Positions 15,644 through 23,587 of a DNA stretch of 37,930 nucleotides are shown here, one piece after another. The translations under genes were made by a program, and so were the position numbers. The stretch covers positions 1 to 37,930 of the forward strand of contig JBAZUB010000004.1 of the NCBI GenBank assembly GCA_041661625.1. Direction: 5' to 3'. Below the pieces are notes generated by a model that saw only the letters and a list, made by a program, of their open reading frames with translations, was not told the DNA's origin and searched no databases. This DNA is from Patescibacteria group bacterium (GTDB lineage Bacteria; Patescibacteriota; Patescibacteriia; JAHIZJ01). Each line of letters starts with the position of its first letter. Position 1 is the first letter of the stretch.

Positions 15644-17062
15644 ATGGCATCACTTCTTGAAGTAATCAATCATCACTTTCACGGCCTAGAGCGCTGGCTA
15701 TGCGCGGCTGCAAGCCCGTCAGGCGAAACCCATAACGCTGACCTTGTTAGCACTAAGACCGCTACATTAGGCGCGTTTACAATTGACGCTGGAAATAATG
15801 CGTTTGGGGCGTGGACTCAGATAATTGGGTCTAGCGATACGCCGGTAACGGTAGGTGAGGTTATGTTTGATTTGCACCGGGTTATATTTACTGCAAGCGA
15901 GAGGGCTTTTCCTTACCTTATCCAATTTGGATTTGGTACGGTATCGACAGGGGTATTAACGGGGACATATACCGAATTAGTATATGACTCCCTAACGGCT
16001 GCCGGTGAGTTGAGCATACAAGATATCATGTGCCGCCGCTATGCAAGCGGGACTAAGGTGTGGGCTAGGGCGCTATGCCCTGGACAGGACACGGGAACGA
16101 TAACCTTTATGGTAGGAATACATGAATACGATGAGACACAGGAGAACGACTTCACTATTGACTCTTCGGGATGGGTCAAAAGCGATACAATAAGAATTAA
16201 TGATAATCCTCTTGTCGACGCTACCGTCCCGTCAGGGGCCAATCCTGTTGTGGCTTTAGTCAACGGACTCTCCGGCTATATCGAAGGGGATGGAAAGATA
16301 TTTGCAACGATCTTTCGTGACGGCGGGAGCGCACTAGGCTTTGATGCTGCTGGAGGAAGCGCAAAAATCATTAGCTGTTCAGGCGTATTACTATTAAATT
16401 GTCAGTACCAAGACGACAATATAGAAATACGAGACTTCCACGGTAGGGTTATTCTATCAGACCTGCTGGATACCTTTAATGTGTATTTTTATGATTGCGA
16501 AGTGGTAGTTGAAATCGGCGCATCGTGTACTGGCGGCAGCGTTATTCTTGATGGTGGTTCTGGGGCTGTCGTTGATGGCTCTAGCGGGGCCGTATCGGTC
16601 ACTAAAACAAGGTTTACCGATGCAGACGAAATTGATACTATTATCGCAAAACTCCCCACCAATTACATTATGGGCTCGTCTGTTCAGACCGCCAAGGATG
16701 ACGAGATAGACACCCTTGTCACAGACATGGCCCTAACTAAAGGCTATGCCGAAGATGCTAAGACAGCATCCGAGGGGCTTGAGGCCAAAGCCCCGGCTAA
16801 CTACATCATGGGTTCAAGCGATAACGCGGACCATGACACCCAGATTGACCTGATAGACGCGGCCTTGCGTATGGCTATCGAGTATGACTTTACCACCTAC
16901 TCAAAGGCCGTCATCTTATTCTATGAAGATGACCGGCCCCTTGCAGGCGACCCGTCCTACTGGGCGTATGTCTACACGGCGGCGGGCGGAAAGCCTTCGA
17001 CGGCATCGGAGATAACAAAGCGCGACCGGCTTAAGACATGGGTAAGCGGAGCGCCTAGCTAA
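15644..17062 (+). CDS. Tail fibre / tip protein with C-terminal repeats
   Basis: The protein has 472 residues. The first about 200 are beta-rich and include SGETHNADLVSTKTATLGAF. A parallel beta-type stretch follows at about 230-325. Two imperfect repeats near the end, NYIMGSSVQTAKDDEIDTL and NYIMGSSDNADHDTQIDLI, suggest a trimeric fibre stalk. The site GGAGG precedes ATG 15644. The stop shares bases with the next start. It is probably a receptor-binding or baseplate-decorating protein. Confidence 0.55.
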   Translation: MASLLEVINHHFHGLERWLCAAASPSGETHNADLVSTKTATLGAFTIDAGNNAFGAWTQIIGSSDTPVTVGEVMFDLHRVIFTASERAFPYLIQFGFGTVSTGVLTGTYTELVYDSLTAAGELSIQDIMCRRYASGTKVWARALCPGQDTGTITFMVGIHEYDETQENDFTIDSSGWVKSDTIRINDNPLVDATVPSGANPVVALVNGLSGYIEGDGKIFATIFRDGGSALGFDAAGGSAKIISCSGVLLLNCQYQDDNIEIRDFHGRVILSDLLDTFNVYFYDCEVVVEIGASCTGGSVILDGGSGAVVDGSSGAVSVTKTRFTDADEIDTIIAKLPTNYIMGSSVQTAKDDEIDTLVTDMALTKGYAEDAKTASEGLEAKAPANYIMGSSDNADHDTQIDLIDAALRMAIEYDFTTYSKAVILFYEDDRPLAGDPSYWAYVYTAAGGKPSTASEITKRDRLKTWVSGAPS

Positions 17063-17328
17063 TGGAAACATTTAACAGACGCAGGGAGGACAACGGAATG
17101 TATAAAATCAAGGTTGCGGCAGGCATTGCCGGGGCGCTTATCACGCTCGGAACCGTGTTCTATTGGCTAGGCTCTACATCTTTTGTTACAAGGTCAGAGT
17201 TTACCGTTAAGTGTGCCGAGACTGACCGCACCCTTGCCGTCCAGGACAAGACTATGGCCGTGATGCAGACGGATATTATCTATATCAAGCAGGGTGTTGA
17301 TAACATCAACCGCAAACTGGATAGGTAA
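17062..17328 (+). CDS. Small membrane protein with two possible starts (holin candidate)
   Basis: The protein has 88 residues from ATG 17062 (TAATG overlap with the fibre gene) or 76 from ATG 17098. The second start has a very strong site (GGGAGG at 17084-17089, 8-base spacer). One membrane segment lies near the N-terminus (AAGIAGALITLGTVFYWLG), followed by a coiled-coil-like tail. The long form adds a charged leader with RRRED. Dual starts whose longer form gains positive charge are known for holin/antiholin pairs. It stands just before the presumed endolysin. Holin function is inferred from context. Confidence 0.55.
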   Translation: METFNRRREDNGMYKIKVAAGIAGALITLGTVFYWLGSTSFVTRSEFTVKCAETDRTLAVQDKTMAVMQTDIIYIKQGVDNINRKLDR

Positions 17329-17330
17329 AA

Positions 17331-17681
17331 ATGGTAATCAAATGGAAAGAAGATTGTCTCAAGACCGAATGGATTGAATTACTGCTTAAGAACCCGCGCC
17401 TTGTTTTCCTTGCCCTTGAGTTTGCAAACGCCATCGGGCAGGCCATAACCGTGACATCAATATTCAGGCGCTCCGATAACGGGGTCCACGGCTATTGGCG
17501 TGGAATAGATTTGAGTGTGAGGGGGTTTGGCCTTTCAAGGGTTGAGGAAATAGTTGAGCGGCTTAACGCAAGATATCCCTATGACCCGAAGCGCAAGAAG
17601 ATGGTAACCTACCTACTGCATGATGTTGGTTTCGGGCTACACCTGCATATTCAGACCATGACAGAAGCAAAGGAGGCGTGA
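17331..17681 (+). CDS. M15-like peptidase (endolysin candidate)
   Basis: The protein has 116 residues. The metal-site pattern of D,D-carboxypeptidase-like phage proteins is visible: SIFRRSDNGVHGYWRGIDLS supplies His and Asp, and DVGFGLHLHIQT supplies the final HxH. The protein is small, a single domain without a signal peptide or wall-binding module. It lies between a membrane protein and DUF1353 in a lysis-like group. It could cut the peptide crosslinks of peptidoglycan. Family assignment is by motif; activity is untested. Confidence 0.65.
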   Translation: MVIKWKEDCLKTEWIELLLKNPRLVFLALEFANAIGQAITVTSIFRRSDNGVHGYWRGIDLSVRGFGLSRVEEIVERLNARYPYDPKRKKMVTYLLHDVGFGLHLHIQTMTEAKEA

Positions 17682-18093
17682 TGAAAGGTGACCATATCGC
17701 GTATAAGTCGGGCTATAAGTATCAATTGGTAGAGGATTACACCCTTAAGACTAGCATTATTGGGCTTGCCGTTGTTACCCAATTCATAAACCTGACCACG
17801 GACGGGCTGTTGACTATCTTTAAGGGCTACTGTTATGATGGCGCGTCTGGACCCACTGTCGATACAAAGACCTCTATGCGCGGGCATTGGTCCACGATTG
17901 CCTATACCAATTGATGCGGATAGGGTTACTGCCAAGACTTCACAGGGAATACTCCGACAAGCTATTCCGAGAAATCTGTATAGAAGATGGCATGTGGCCT
18001 GCCAGGGCTATGATTTGGGAGCGGGCTGTCAGGTGGTTTGCCGCTGATGCTAGCAAGCCAAGCGGTGAGCCGAAGGTGCAAACGGCCCCTTAA
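17678..18093 (+). pseudogene. DUF1353-like gene broken by a -1 frameshift
   Basis: Two frames together make one DUF1353-like protein of about 138 residues. The first, from ATG 17678, ends at 17914 after GYCYDGASGPTVDTKTSMRG. The second continues from about 17884 with ALVHDCLYQLMR and runs to 18093. The family motif (DGAS... then HDxLY) is split exactly at CGGG, 17881-17884, where one missing G would restore the frame. This is a one-base deletion, a sequencing error, or less likely programmed slippage. Such genes often accompany phage lysis genes. The stop overlaps the convergent glycosyltransferase gene by four bases. Confidence 0.75.
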
Positions 18094-19670
18094 TAGAGGC
18101 TATCTTCGGTCAGGCATCCTAACAACATCCATCTAGCCGGGCCGTCCTGCAGGAGCTGCCTGGCCTTCTCGCGGGTAACCTGAACGGTATCCATGAAGTT
18201 TGCCTCGAACTCATAAGATCCGTTATCATCAAAGCCACGGTAAACCTTTTCCCCTATATACCGCAACTTGAACGGGTGCGATAGTTCAAAGGCTGTGAAG
18301 CTAACCTCACCCTGGAAGTCAGCGGCTACTATGGCCGGGTTAGGGTGTTCCCCTTCACATGCCCCGGTATGCTCAAGCATTGACGGGGAACAGGCGTAAA
18401 CCCTGCCGCCGTCCTTGCGTACTAAGGCACATAAAGCCCCGTCCCAATTTGTTCTTTCATCTTCGGCTATGGTCATTTCGGCTAGGTACTTCTCAAAGAT
18501 AGGCCGGGTAATGATTAGGCCAAGCCCGCCAATGTCAACCTTTTCAACTAGCCCGCCTTCTGATGCGGCTAATGGGGCGTGTATCTTGGCGTTGAACAGG
18601 CAATGAAGCGCACCCTCACGCGGGCGGGCGCGTATGATTTCAAGGGCCATCTTATACCAATCCATTGAGAATACACAATCGCTATCTAAAACAAGGAGGT
18701 TATCAGCCCCGGCCTCAAACATTGCCTTGATACTGGCAAGGTTCTTTCTAACGCATCCAAGGCGCGCCTCTGATTGAACCAGGACAACCTCGGGAATACG
18801 GAGGGTTAGCGCTTTAATCTTCGGCAAGTCATTGGAGCAATCATCGAATACATACAGCCTGCGCGGGCGCGGCTCTGTCTTTAGGTAGCTTCTTACTGTG
18901 CGCTCAAGCAAATCGTACCGGTTGTATGTGGTCATCATCACAGATAGTTCTTCATTATAGATATTCGGAACCTTCTTAGCGGCTACCACCCGCATCCGGT
19001 CTATCAGGTCACCTATCATTTTAACATCTGCAGCGCACTGGCTGTTATACCACTTTGTGAAAATAAGCTCACCCTTTTTGTAATCCTCTTCAACGGCGCG
19101 GTAGGTATCATCCTTGACCGCCTTACCGAAAGCCGGGTGCATATGTTCAATGTTTACCTCGGGCAGATGTGTCATTATGTTGGTCTTAAACCCGATTGAT
19201 GTCAGCCAGCAATCAACCCATGAGTGCTTATAATCTGGCGGGAAGAAATAGCCAAGGGCGTGGACAAGGATGGCCCCGTGCATGGTAGAGGTAGGCATGT
19301 TTTGAGTATTGCCATAACACACGGCAACGCCCATATTCTTGCGGTCTATCGCTTCCATCATCTTAATGTCCCATCCCTCGGTCCTGCAAACATGGTCATC
19401 GTTAATCTCATGGTAATATTCAAAGTCCCGGTACTTTTCGCAGGAGAAATAGTTGACCACCTGAACCATAGTTTTATATGGGCCGAACTCAATAGAGGCA
19501 CCCTTAGGTGGGATGATAGCCTTGTATTGTGCAATCATCGGGTTAGCTTCATCTACATAGGCCACTAGCCTGGAAGCCGGGCCGCGCTTGGTTTCACGCC
19601 ATGACTTCATCATACGCTCAAGCATATCGGGGCGGCGGTGCGAGGAACACATGGTAAGTAGTTTATACAT
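18090..19670 (-). CDS. Tandem two-domain glycosyltransferase with phage-type C-terminal domain
   Basis: Start ATG 19670 is chosen over 19691 because GAGG lies 7 bases before it and it overlaps the upstream stop; the protein is 526 residues. Domain 1 (1-about 225) begins LLTMCSSHRRPDMLERMM and has the DDH motif at 91-93. Domain 2 (about 240-465) begins ELSVMMTTYNRYDLLERTV, has FDDCSND and the DSD motif at 329-331. Both look like GT-A, family-2 catalytic domains. Residues 468-516 (LRYIGEKVYRGFDDNGS, then REKARQLLQDGPARWMLL) match the C-terminus of the capsid-side glycosyltransferase. It is the last gene of the accessory operon. Two domains suggest transfer of two sugars or a disaccharide unit. 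Confidence 0.8.
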   Translation of the reverse strand: MYKLLTMCSSHRRPDMLERMMKSWRETKRGPASRLVAYVDEANPMIAQYKAIIPPKGASIEFGPYKTMVQVVNYFSCEKYRDFEYYHEINDDHVCRTEGWDIKMMEAIDRKNMGVAVCYGNTQNMPTSTMHGAILVHALGYFFPPDYKHSWVDCWLTSIGFKTNIMTHLPEVNIEHMHPAFGKAVKDDTYRAVEEDYKKGELIFTKWYNSQCAADVKMIGDLIDRMRVVAAKKVPNIYNEELSVMMTTYNRYDLLERTVRSYLKTEPRPRRLYVFDDCSNDLPKIKALTLRIPEVVLVQSEARLGCVRKNLASIKAMFEAGADNLLVLDSDCVFSMDWYKMALEIIRARPREGALHCLFNAKIHAPLAASEGGLVEKVDIGGLGLIITRPIFEKYLAEMTIAEDERTNWDGALCALVRKDGGRVYACSPSMLEHTGACEGEHPNPAIVAADFQGEVSFTAFELSHPFKLRYIGEKVYRGFDDNGSYEFEANFMDTVQVTREKARQLLQDGPARWMLLGCLTEDSLY

Positions 19671-20523
19671 TGGCAACCTCTTTAATTTCAACGGCGCACT
19701 TTGTTGTAACTAAGTCCGGCTTTGCCTTGCACTTGACATCGCAGGGATTACAAAGCCCGTAATTATCGCACTGGCTAAAATCATCCTTATGCTCATAGGC
19801 TATGTTGAGAATGTTACCAACCTCGCTTTCCGCCCCATACAAGTCACGGTGACAGCGGTATATGTTGCCCTCTGGCCCTATTAGGAAATCTTCGGGACGG
19901 CATAAACAGGACTTCCGGTTACCATTCAGGGCCGCATAATATTTGTAATGGCCGAACAGCCTATCGTCATGGAAGCCTAAGAAGTCCCTGATAAAGAAGT
20001 ATACCCCCGCATCGGCGCAGCGCTGTGTCATTTCCGTATTATGGAAAAGGTTATTCGGATGATTGATACCAAATATTCCAACATTATACCCTTCATCCTG
20101 AAGTGTCTTGGCGGTGTTGATTGTATCGTCTTTCTTCATTGAATGAACATGGTAGCTTATGCGGATGGCCTTGTAATAGAAAGCCTCTCTAGCCCCCCTA
20201 TAAAGCCTGTCCGGTGGTATGTTATCCATGAACTCGTCAATATCAAACTGACCATTGGTTAGCAGGTCAATCTTAATATCATCCCTTAGCTGGCTAACGA
20301 TATTATAAAAGCCCGAATGAATAGTAGGCTCACCGCCACCTAGCGTGATAGGCTTACCGCCCGTGTCTATATTGTTCAATCCTAATACCCATTCACGGTC
20401 GGTTAGTTCCTGTCGCTTGCGCTTGCACCCGGTGAATGAATTGATACAATAGGGACAGGCTAGATTACAGCGGAGGGTTAGATAAGCCTCAATGTAGGAA
20501 TAGCGGGCCGGTACTTGTATCAT
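19663..20523 (-). CDS. Radical SAM enzyme with C-terminal Cys clusters
   Basis: The protein has 286 residues. The radical SAM motif CNLACPYC places C19, C23 and C26 on the 4Fe-4S cluster; LGGGEPTIH is the SAM-binding GGE motif. The C-terminal part carries further cysteines (CLCRPEDFLIGPEGNIYRCH, then CDNYGLCNPCDVKCK) that look like a SPASM/twitch-type auxiliary cluster region. Such enzymes modify peptides or oxidise sugars and aminocyclitols. The start overlaps the small Cys-rich gene as ATGA. Substrate unknown. Confidence 0.8.
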   Translation of the reverse strand: MIQVPARYSYIEAYLTLRCNLACPYCINSFTGCKRKRQELTDREWVLGLNNIDTGGKPITLGGGEPTIHSGFYNIVSQLRDDIKIDLLTNGQFDIDEFMDNIPPDRLYRGAREAFYYKAIRISYHVHSMKKDDTINTAKTLQDEGYNVGIFGINHPNNLFHNTEMTQRCADAGVYFFIRDFLGFHDDRLFGHYKYYAALNGNRKSCLCRPEDFLIGPEGNIYRCHRDLYGAESEVGNILNIAYEHKDDFSQCDNYGLCNPCDVKCKAKPDLVTTKCAVEIKEVANV

Positions 20524-20747
20524 AATGCTAGCGGCTCCTTCTTTAAAAACTCTCCGGTTACAACGCTTCTAAGGCGCGGCCCGGTTGTAGCCTTACTAGT
20601 GCTAGACCAACACACCATTTCATATATAAAATACTTCCTATCAATGGCAGACCGCCTATGATATGGCTTACACTCTCCACACTTTCCAGCATGAAAACAG
20701 TTAGCCCTACAGGTTCTACAACATAGTTTAATATTACAACGACTCAC
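20520..20747 (-). CDS. Small Cys-rich protein between two radical SAM genes
   Basis: The protein has 75 residues with eight cysteines, seven of them in the first 26 (CNIKLCCRTCRANC, then CGEC). Four-base overlaps on both sides place it firmly in the operon. The spacing could bind zinc or an iron-sulfur cluster; it could be a ferredoxin-like or adaptor protein for the radical SAM enzymes, or a peptide substrate of them. I cannot choose among these from sequence. Confidence 0.7.
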   Translation of the reverse strand: MSRCNIKLCCRTCRANCFHAGKCGECKPYHRRSAIDRKYFIYEMVCWSSTSKATTGPRLRSVVTGEFLKKEPLAL

Positions 20748-21979
20748 ATCACGCCCTTCATTAAATGCTCGGCGTATTCAATAATCATATCCCTGAATTC
20801 CTCACCTCGCGGGTGCGGTATATCATAGTATGGTATGGGGTGCTTGAAGTAGTCGGCCCAGTAATCAGGGTATCCTTCTTTTAAGAGTTCGTAATAATAC
20901 GGGGTATCTGGTTCTGGAAATAAGATATTATAATAGGGTGTTTTAATTCCTAACTCATTAACAAGATAGGCCAAGTCCTTCAGGTATTCCATGTTATCGC
21001 AAGGTGTACCAATAATAAAGTAAGCTAAGATATCAATCCCGGCTTGATAGTAGGCACGGCAGAAATCAAGGATATCATCATGGCGGTGGTTCTTTCGCAT
21101 CCATGAGAGCGTCTTATTATTCAGGCTTTCGATACCAACATGGATACGCTTTAGCCCTGTTGCCTTGAGGCGAGGAACGATAGACAGGTCAGCCTTAACC
21201 TGACCTCTCATGCTCCATTCAGTACGCCAATTATCACGCTCCATAGCGTCTAACACCCCGGCGATATGTTGCCGGTTCACATTAAAGTTATCATCGAAGA
21301 TATGAACGGACCCGGCCCCTAACTGCTTGAGGTACTGCATCTCAACCAGGACGGCGGCGGGCGCTTTGGTCATCACCCGCTTGGTCTGGACTGAACAGAA
21401 CTTGCAGGCATTAGGACAGCCCACAGATGTGAACATGGACATCCGCGTGGCAGACTTAAATAATACCTTACCCTCAAAGATATATGACTTGTAATCAATC
21501 AACTCCCTATCTGGGAACTTGATATTTGAAATGTCCGTCTTGCAATCTATCACCCCGGAACGCGGGCTATCTAGCCATTGCGCAAAGTCCATATCCGCAA
21601 GCTGGCCGCGGAATACCGCATCGGCACCCCATGCTATAACCTCTTCAGCGTGGCAGGTAATATGCGGCCCGCCCACTACAACCCATTGAGCCTCTATCTT
21701 TGGCAGTAACTTGAACAGGGAATAGGACCAACGGGTGGCCGCTGAGAATCCCACCACATCCGCGTTGATGGCGTTAATACGGGCGGCGGTATCTTCAATA
21801 GTCCAGCGCTCCGCGAAAGGGTCTAGGATAGTTACGCTGTGCTTTGGTGCGTCAATATTTGACGCTAAAGAGAGTAGGCCGAGCGGTAGATACTTGACCT
21901 CTTTAGGCTCAATGATAAGAGGCGTAACCCATGACCGATACGCGCCATCACGCGGGAGGGTTGATAGGACTATCTTCAT
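20744..21979 (-). CDS. B12-binding-type radical SAM enzyme
   Basis: The protein has 411 residues. Residues 1-about 140 have the cobalamin-binding-domain layout (YLPLGLLSLASNI, VTILDPFAERW, WVVVGGPHITCH), although the DxHxxG cobalamin ligand motif is not seen. The radical SAM core has C188, C192 and C195 in SVGCPNACKFCSVQ, then IFDDNFNVNR and GLKRIHVGIESLN. This is the BchE/MiaB-like architecture used for methylations, cyclisations and rearrangements on unactivated carbons. It may tailor the sugar made by this operon. Overlaps both neighbours by four bases. Confidence 0.82.
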   Translation of the reverse strand: MKIVLSTLPRDGAYRSWVTPLIIEPKEVKYLPLGLLSLASNIDAPKHSVTILDPFAERWTIEDTAARINAINADVVGFSAATRWSYSLFKLLPKIEAQWVVVGGPHITCHAEEVIAWGADAVFRGQLADMDFAQWLDSPRSGVIDCKTDISNIKFPDRELIDYKSYIFEGKVLFKSATRMSMFTSVGCPNACKFCSVQTKRVMTKAPAAVLVEMQYLKQLGAGSVHIFDDNFNVNRQHIAGVLDAMERDNWRTEWSMRGQVKADLSIVPRLKATGLKRIHVGIESLNNKTLSWMRKNHRHDDILDFCRAYYQAGIDILAYFIIGTPCDNMEYLKDLAYLVNELGIKTPYYNILFPEPDTPYYYELLKEGYPDYWADYFKHPIPYYDIPHPRGEEFRDMIIEYAEHLMKGVM

Positions 21980-22449
21980 TTTGCTTTCTTCAACCCAATA
22001 AGCGCCGGGCCTTCCCTGTCATATTCCTTCAGGACCGCCGCCGTGGTTTCCTCTGCCGTCTTTGGGTAATAGATGGCCGCGTTTGTGAACGGGTTAAACT
22101 TATCAAAGCGCAAGATATCGGCATGACTGACACCCTGTCCTGGATAGTCAGCGTATCCCACAAGTTTAACATTGGCATTGTTAGCGTCAACATCAATCTT
22201 GATTTGCTCAAAGGCGCGTTCAAATAGGAATGGCGTAATGGTAAATACCCACGGCTTAAGCCCCTCAAGGGCCATGCCTGCCGCGATACCTACCATGCTT
22301 TGTTCAATCACGCCAATATTCAAGAACTGCTTTGGCCGTTCCTTGCGGAGGCGGTCGAAAATACCGAAGCCAATGTCCCCGACTAAGAGTATAACCTTAT
22401 CGTCTTTAATGGCAAGGTCGGCCAAGGCGTTTCCAAAGGCGGTTCTCAT
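21976..22449 (-). CDS. Transketolase C-terminal (pyrimidine-binding) subunit
   Basis: The protein has 157 residues and is the Pyr domain of a split transketolase. It has the catalytic glutamate in NIGVIEQSMVGIAAGMALEG, the TITPFLFERAFEQIKIDVD stretch and the conserved PGQGVSHADILRF. It pairs with the gene just upstream to form one thiamine diphosphate enzyme. The usual third, C-terminal domain is absent, so the enzyme is minimal. Such two-subunit enzymes move two-carbon units between sugar phosphates. Overlap with its partner is ATGA. Confidence 0.88.
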   Translation of the reverse strand: MRTAFGNALADLAIKDDKVILLVGDIGFGIFDRLRKERPKQFLNIGVIEQSMVGIAAGMALEGLKPWVFTITPFLFERAFEQIKIDVDANNANVKLVGYADYPGQGVSHADILRFDKFNPFTNAAIYYPKTAEETTAAVLKEYDREGPALIGLKKAK

Positions 22450-23084
22450 TTCAATTCCTCCATAGCCTGATTATATTCCTCTTCCTTGATAGGCTTAACA
22501 TGGACATCGGGCCTGTCCTTAAACAGCCCTATCCCGTCACCCTTCACGCCGTGATGAATGATAACCCTAACGCCTGAATAAGACAGCATCTTCTTGACGC
22601 TGTAAATGGTCTTGCTTATCGCCTGATATTGGTTTGCGTCAATGTGAACCGTGAGCCGCCATTGCTGAAGGAACCGGCCCGCGAAAAGGATTGACTCCCA
22701 TGTTGTCCCCTCCGCACACTCCCCGTCACCTAACAGGACATGAACCTTGCCGGGATTGCCGGTTATCTGTTTGGCAAAGGCTATGCCGCAAGCTATCGGT
22801 AGGCCGTGACCTAGGCTTCCACCGGTGGTGACAACCCCATTCTTAGCGTCCCGGCTAGGCTCATGGTGCTGCCAATTAGGGGCCAGCCCGTAATCCTCAA
22901 GGACCGCATACAGGCCGTAAGCCCCGTGACCCTTGGACAGGATAAAGACATCATGGGCGCGGTTCATGATGGCGTAAATCTCGCGGATGATAGGCAGCGC
23001 GGAAAGCGCCGATGGCATGTGTGAATAGCCTATCTTGTAGGCTTGAGACAGCATCCGGCGCTTCATGTCCTTGAGTGATTTCAA
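22446..23084 (-). CDS. Transketolase N-terminal (thiamine diphosphate-binding) subunit
   Basis: The protein is 212 residues from TTG 23084, chosen because TTGA overlaps the upstream stop and GGGAGGG lies just before; ATG 23066 is an alternative. Motifs in order are SHMPSALSALP, LSKGHGAYGLYAVLEDYG, GGSLGHGLPIACGIAFA, the diphosphate/metal motif GDGECAEGTTWE, and VHIDANQYQAI. All fit the PP domain of transketolase, though it is shorter than the about 270 residues usual for stand-alone N-subunits. It works with the 21976-22449 product. Confidence 0.87.
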   Translation of the reverse strand: MKSLKDMKRRMLSQAYKIGYSHMPSALSALPIIREIYAIMNRAHDVFILSKGHGAYGLYAVLEDYGLAPNWQHHEPSRDAKNGVVTTGGSLGHGLPIACGIAFAKQITGNPGKVHVLLGDGECAEGTTWESILFAGRFLQQWRLTVHIDANQYQAISKTIYSVKKMLSYSGVRVIIHHGVKGDGIGLFKDRPDVHVKPIKEEEYNQAMEELK

Positions 23085-23587
23085 TTTCCCTCCCTCTTTG
23101 CAAATAGTTCTTTGAAATACCAATGGTCTTTGAATAAGTGCATCCTACCCTTAACCACATTATCGGGCCAATCCCACCACTTAATACCTAGCATCATTTC
23201 CCGTGTCTCTTTATTAAAGCGATAGCCCTGAATGGTGTTTCCATCCATGACCGCATAGGGCGGAACATCAACCGATACCCGTGAACCGGCCTTGATAATA
23301 GCGCCATCCCCTATGGTTATCCCTGCCGTAAGGATGCAATACGCCCCTATTAAAACATCATTCCCTATGGTAATCTTTCCAAGGGCTTTATTATTTGGGT
23401 AATCGGGACAGCCTAAATCTTCATTGAAAGCATAGTTTGAAACTAGTTTTCTATCCGATAATGACGGGTGGGCCACATCAACTATCCGCAACCATGCCGC
23501 AATAGATGTATATTTACCGACCACTACCTCGACCTTGTAAGGGTCTTTGAACGGCCTGCGGATAAATGAGTGAGCGCCAATGGTCAT
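23081..23587 (-). CDS. Left-handed beta-helix O-acetyltransferase (XAT/CatB-like)
   Basis: The protein has 168 residues. Hexapeptide-type repeats are clear (KITIGNDVLIGAYCILTAG, ITIGDGAIIKAGSRV), followed by the family ending DVPPYAVMDGNTIQGYRF and IKWWDWPDN. The presumed catalytic His lies in VDVAHPSLSD. Related enzymes acetylate sugars of surface polysaccharides or antibiotics. Within this operon an acetylated sugar is the natural guess. Four-base overlap with the upstream radical SAM gene. Confidence 0.85.
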   Translation of the reverse strand: MTIGAHSFIRRPFKDPYKVEVVVGKYTSIAAWLRIVDVAHPSLSDRKLVSNYAFNEDLGCPDYPNNKALGKITIGNDVLIGAYCILTAGITIGDGAIIKAGSRVSVDVPPYAVMDGNTIQGYRFNKETREMMLGIKWWDWPDNVVKGRMHLFKDHWYFKELFAKREGN

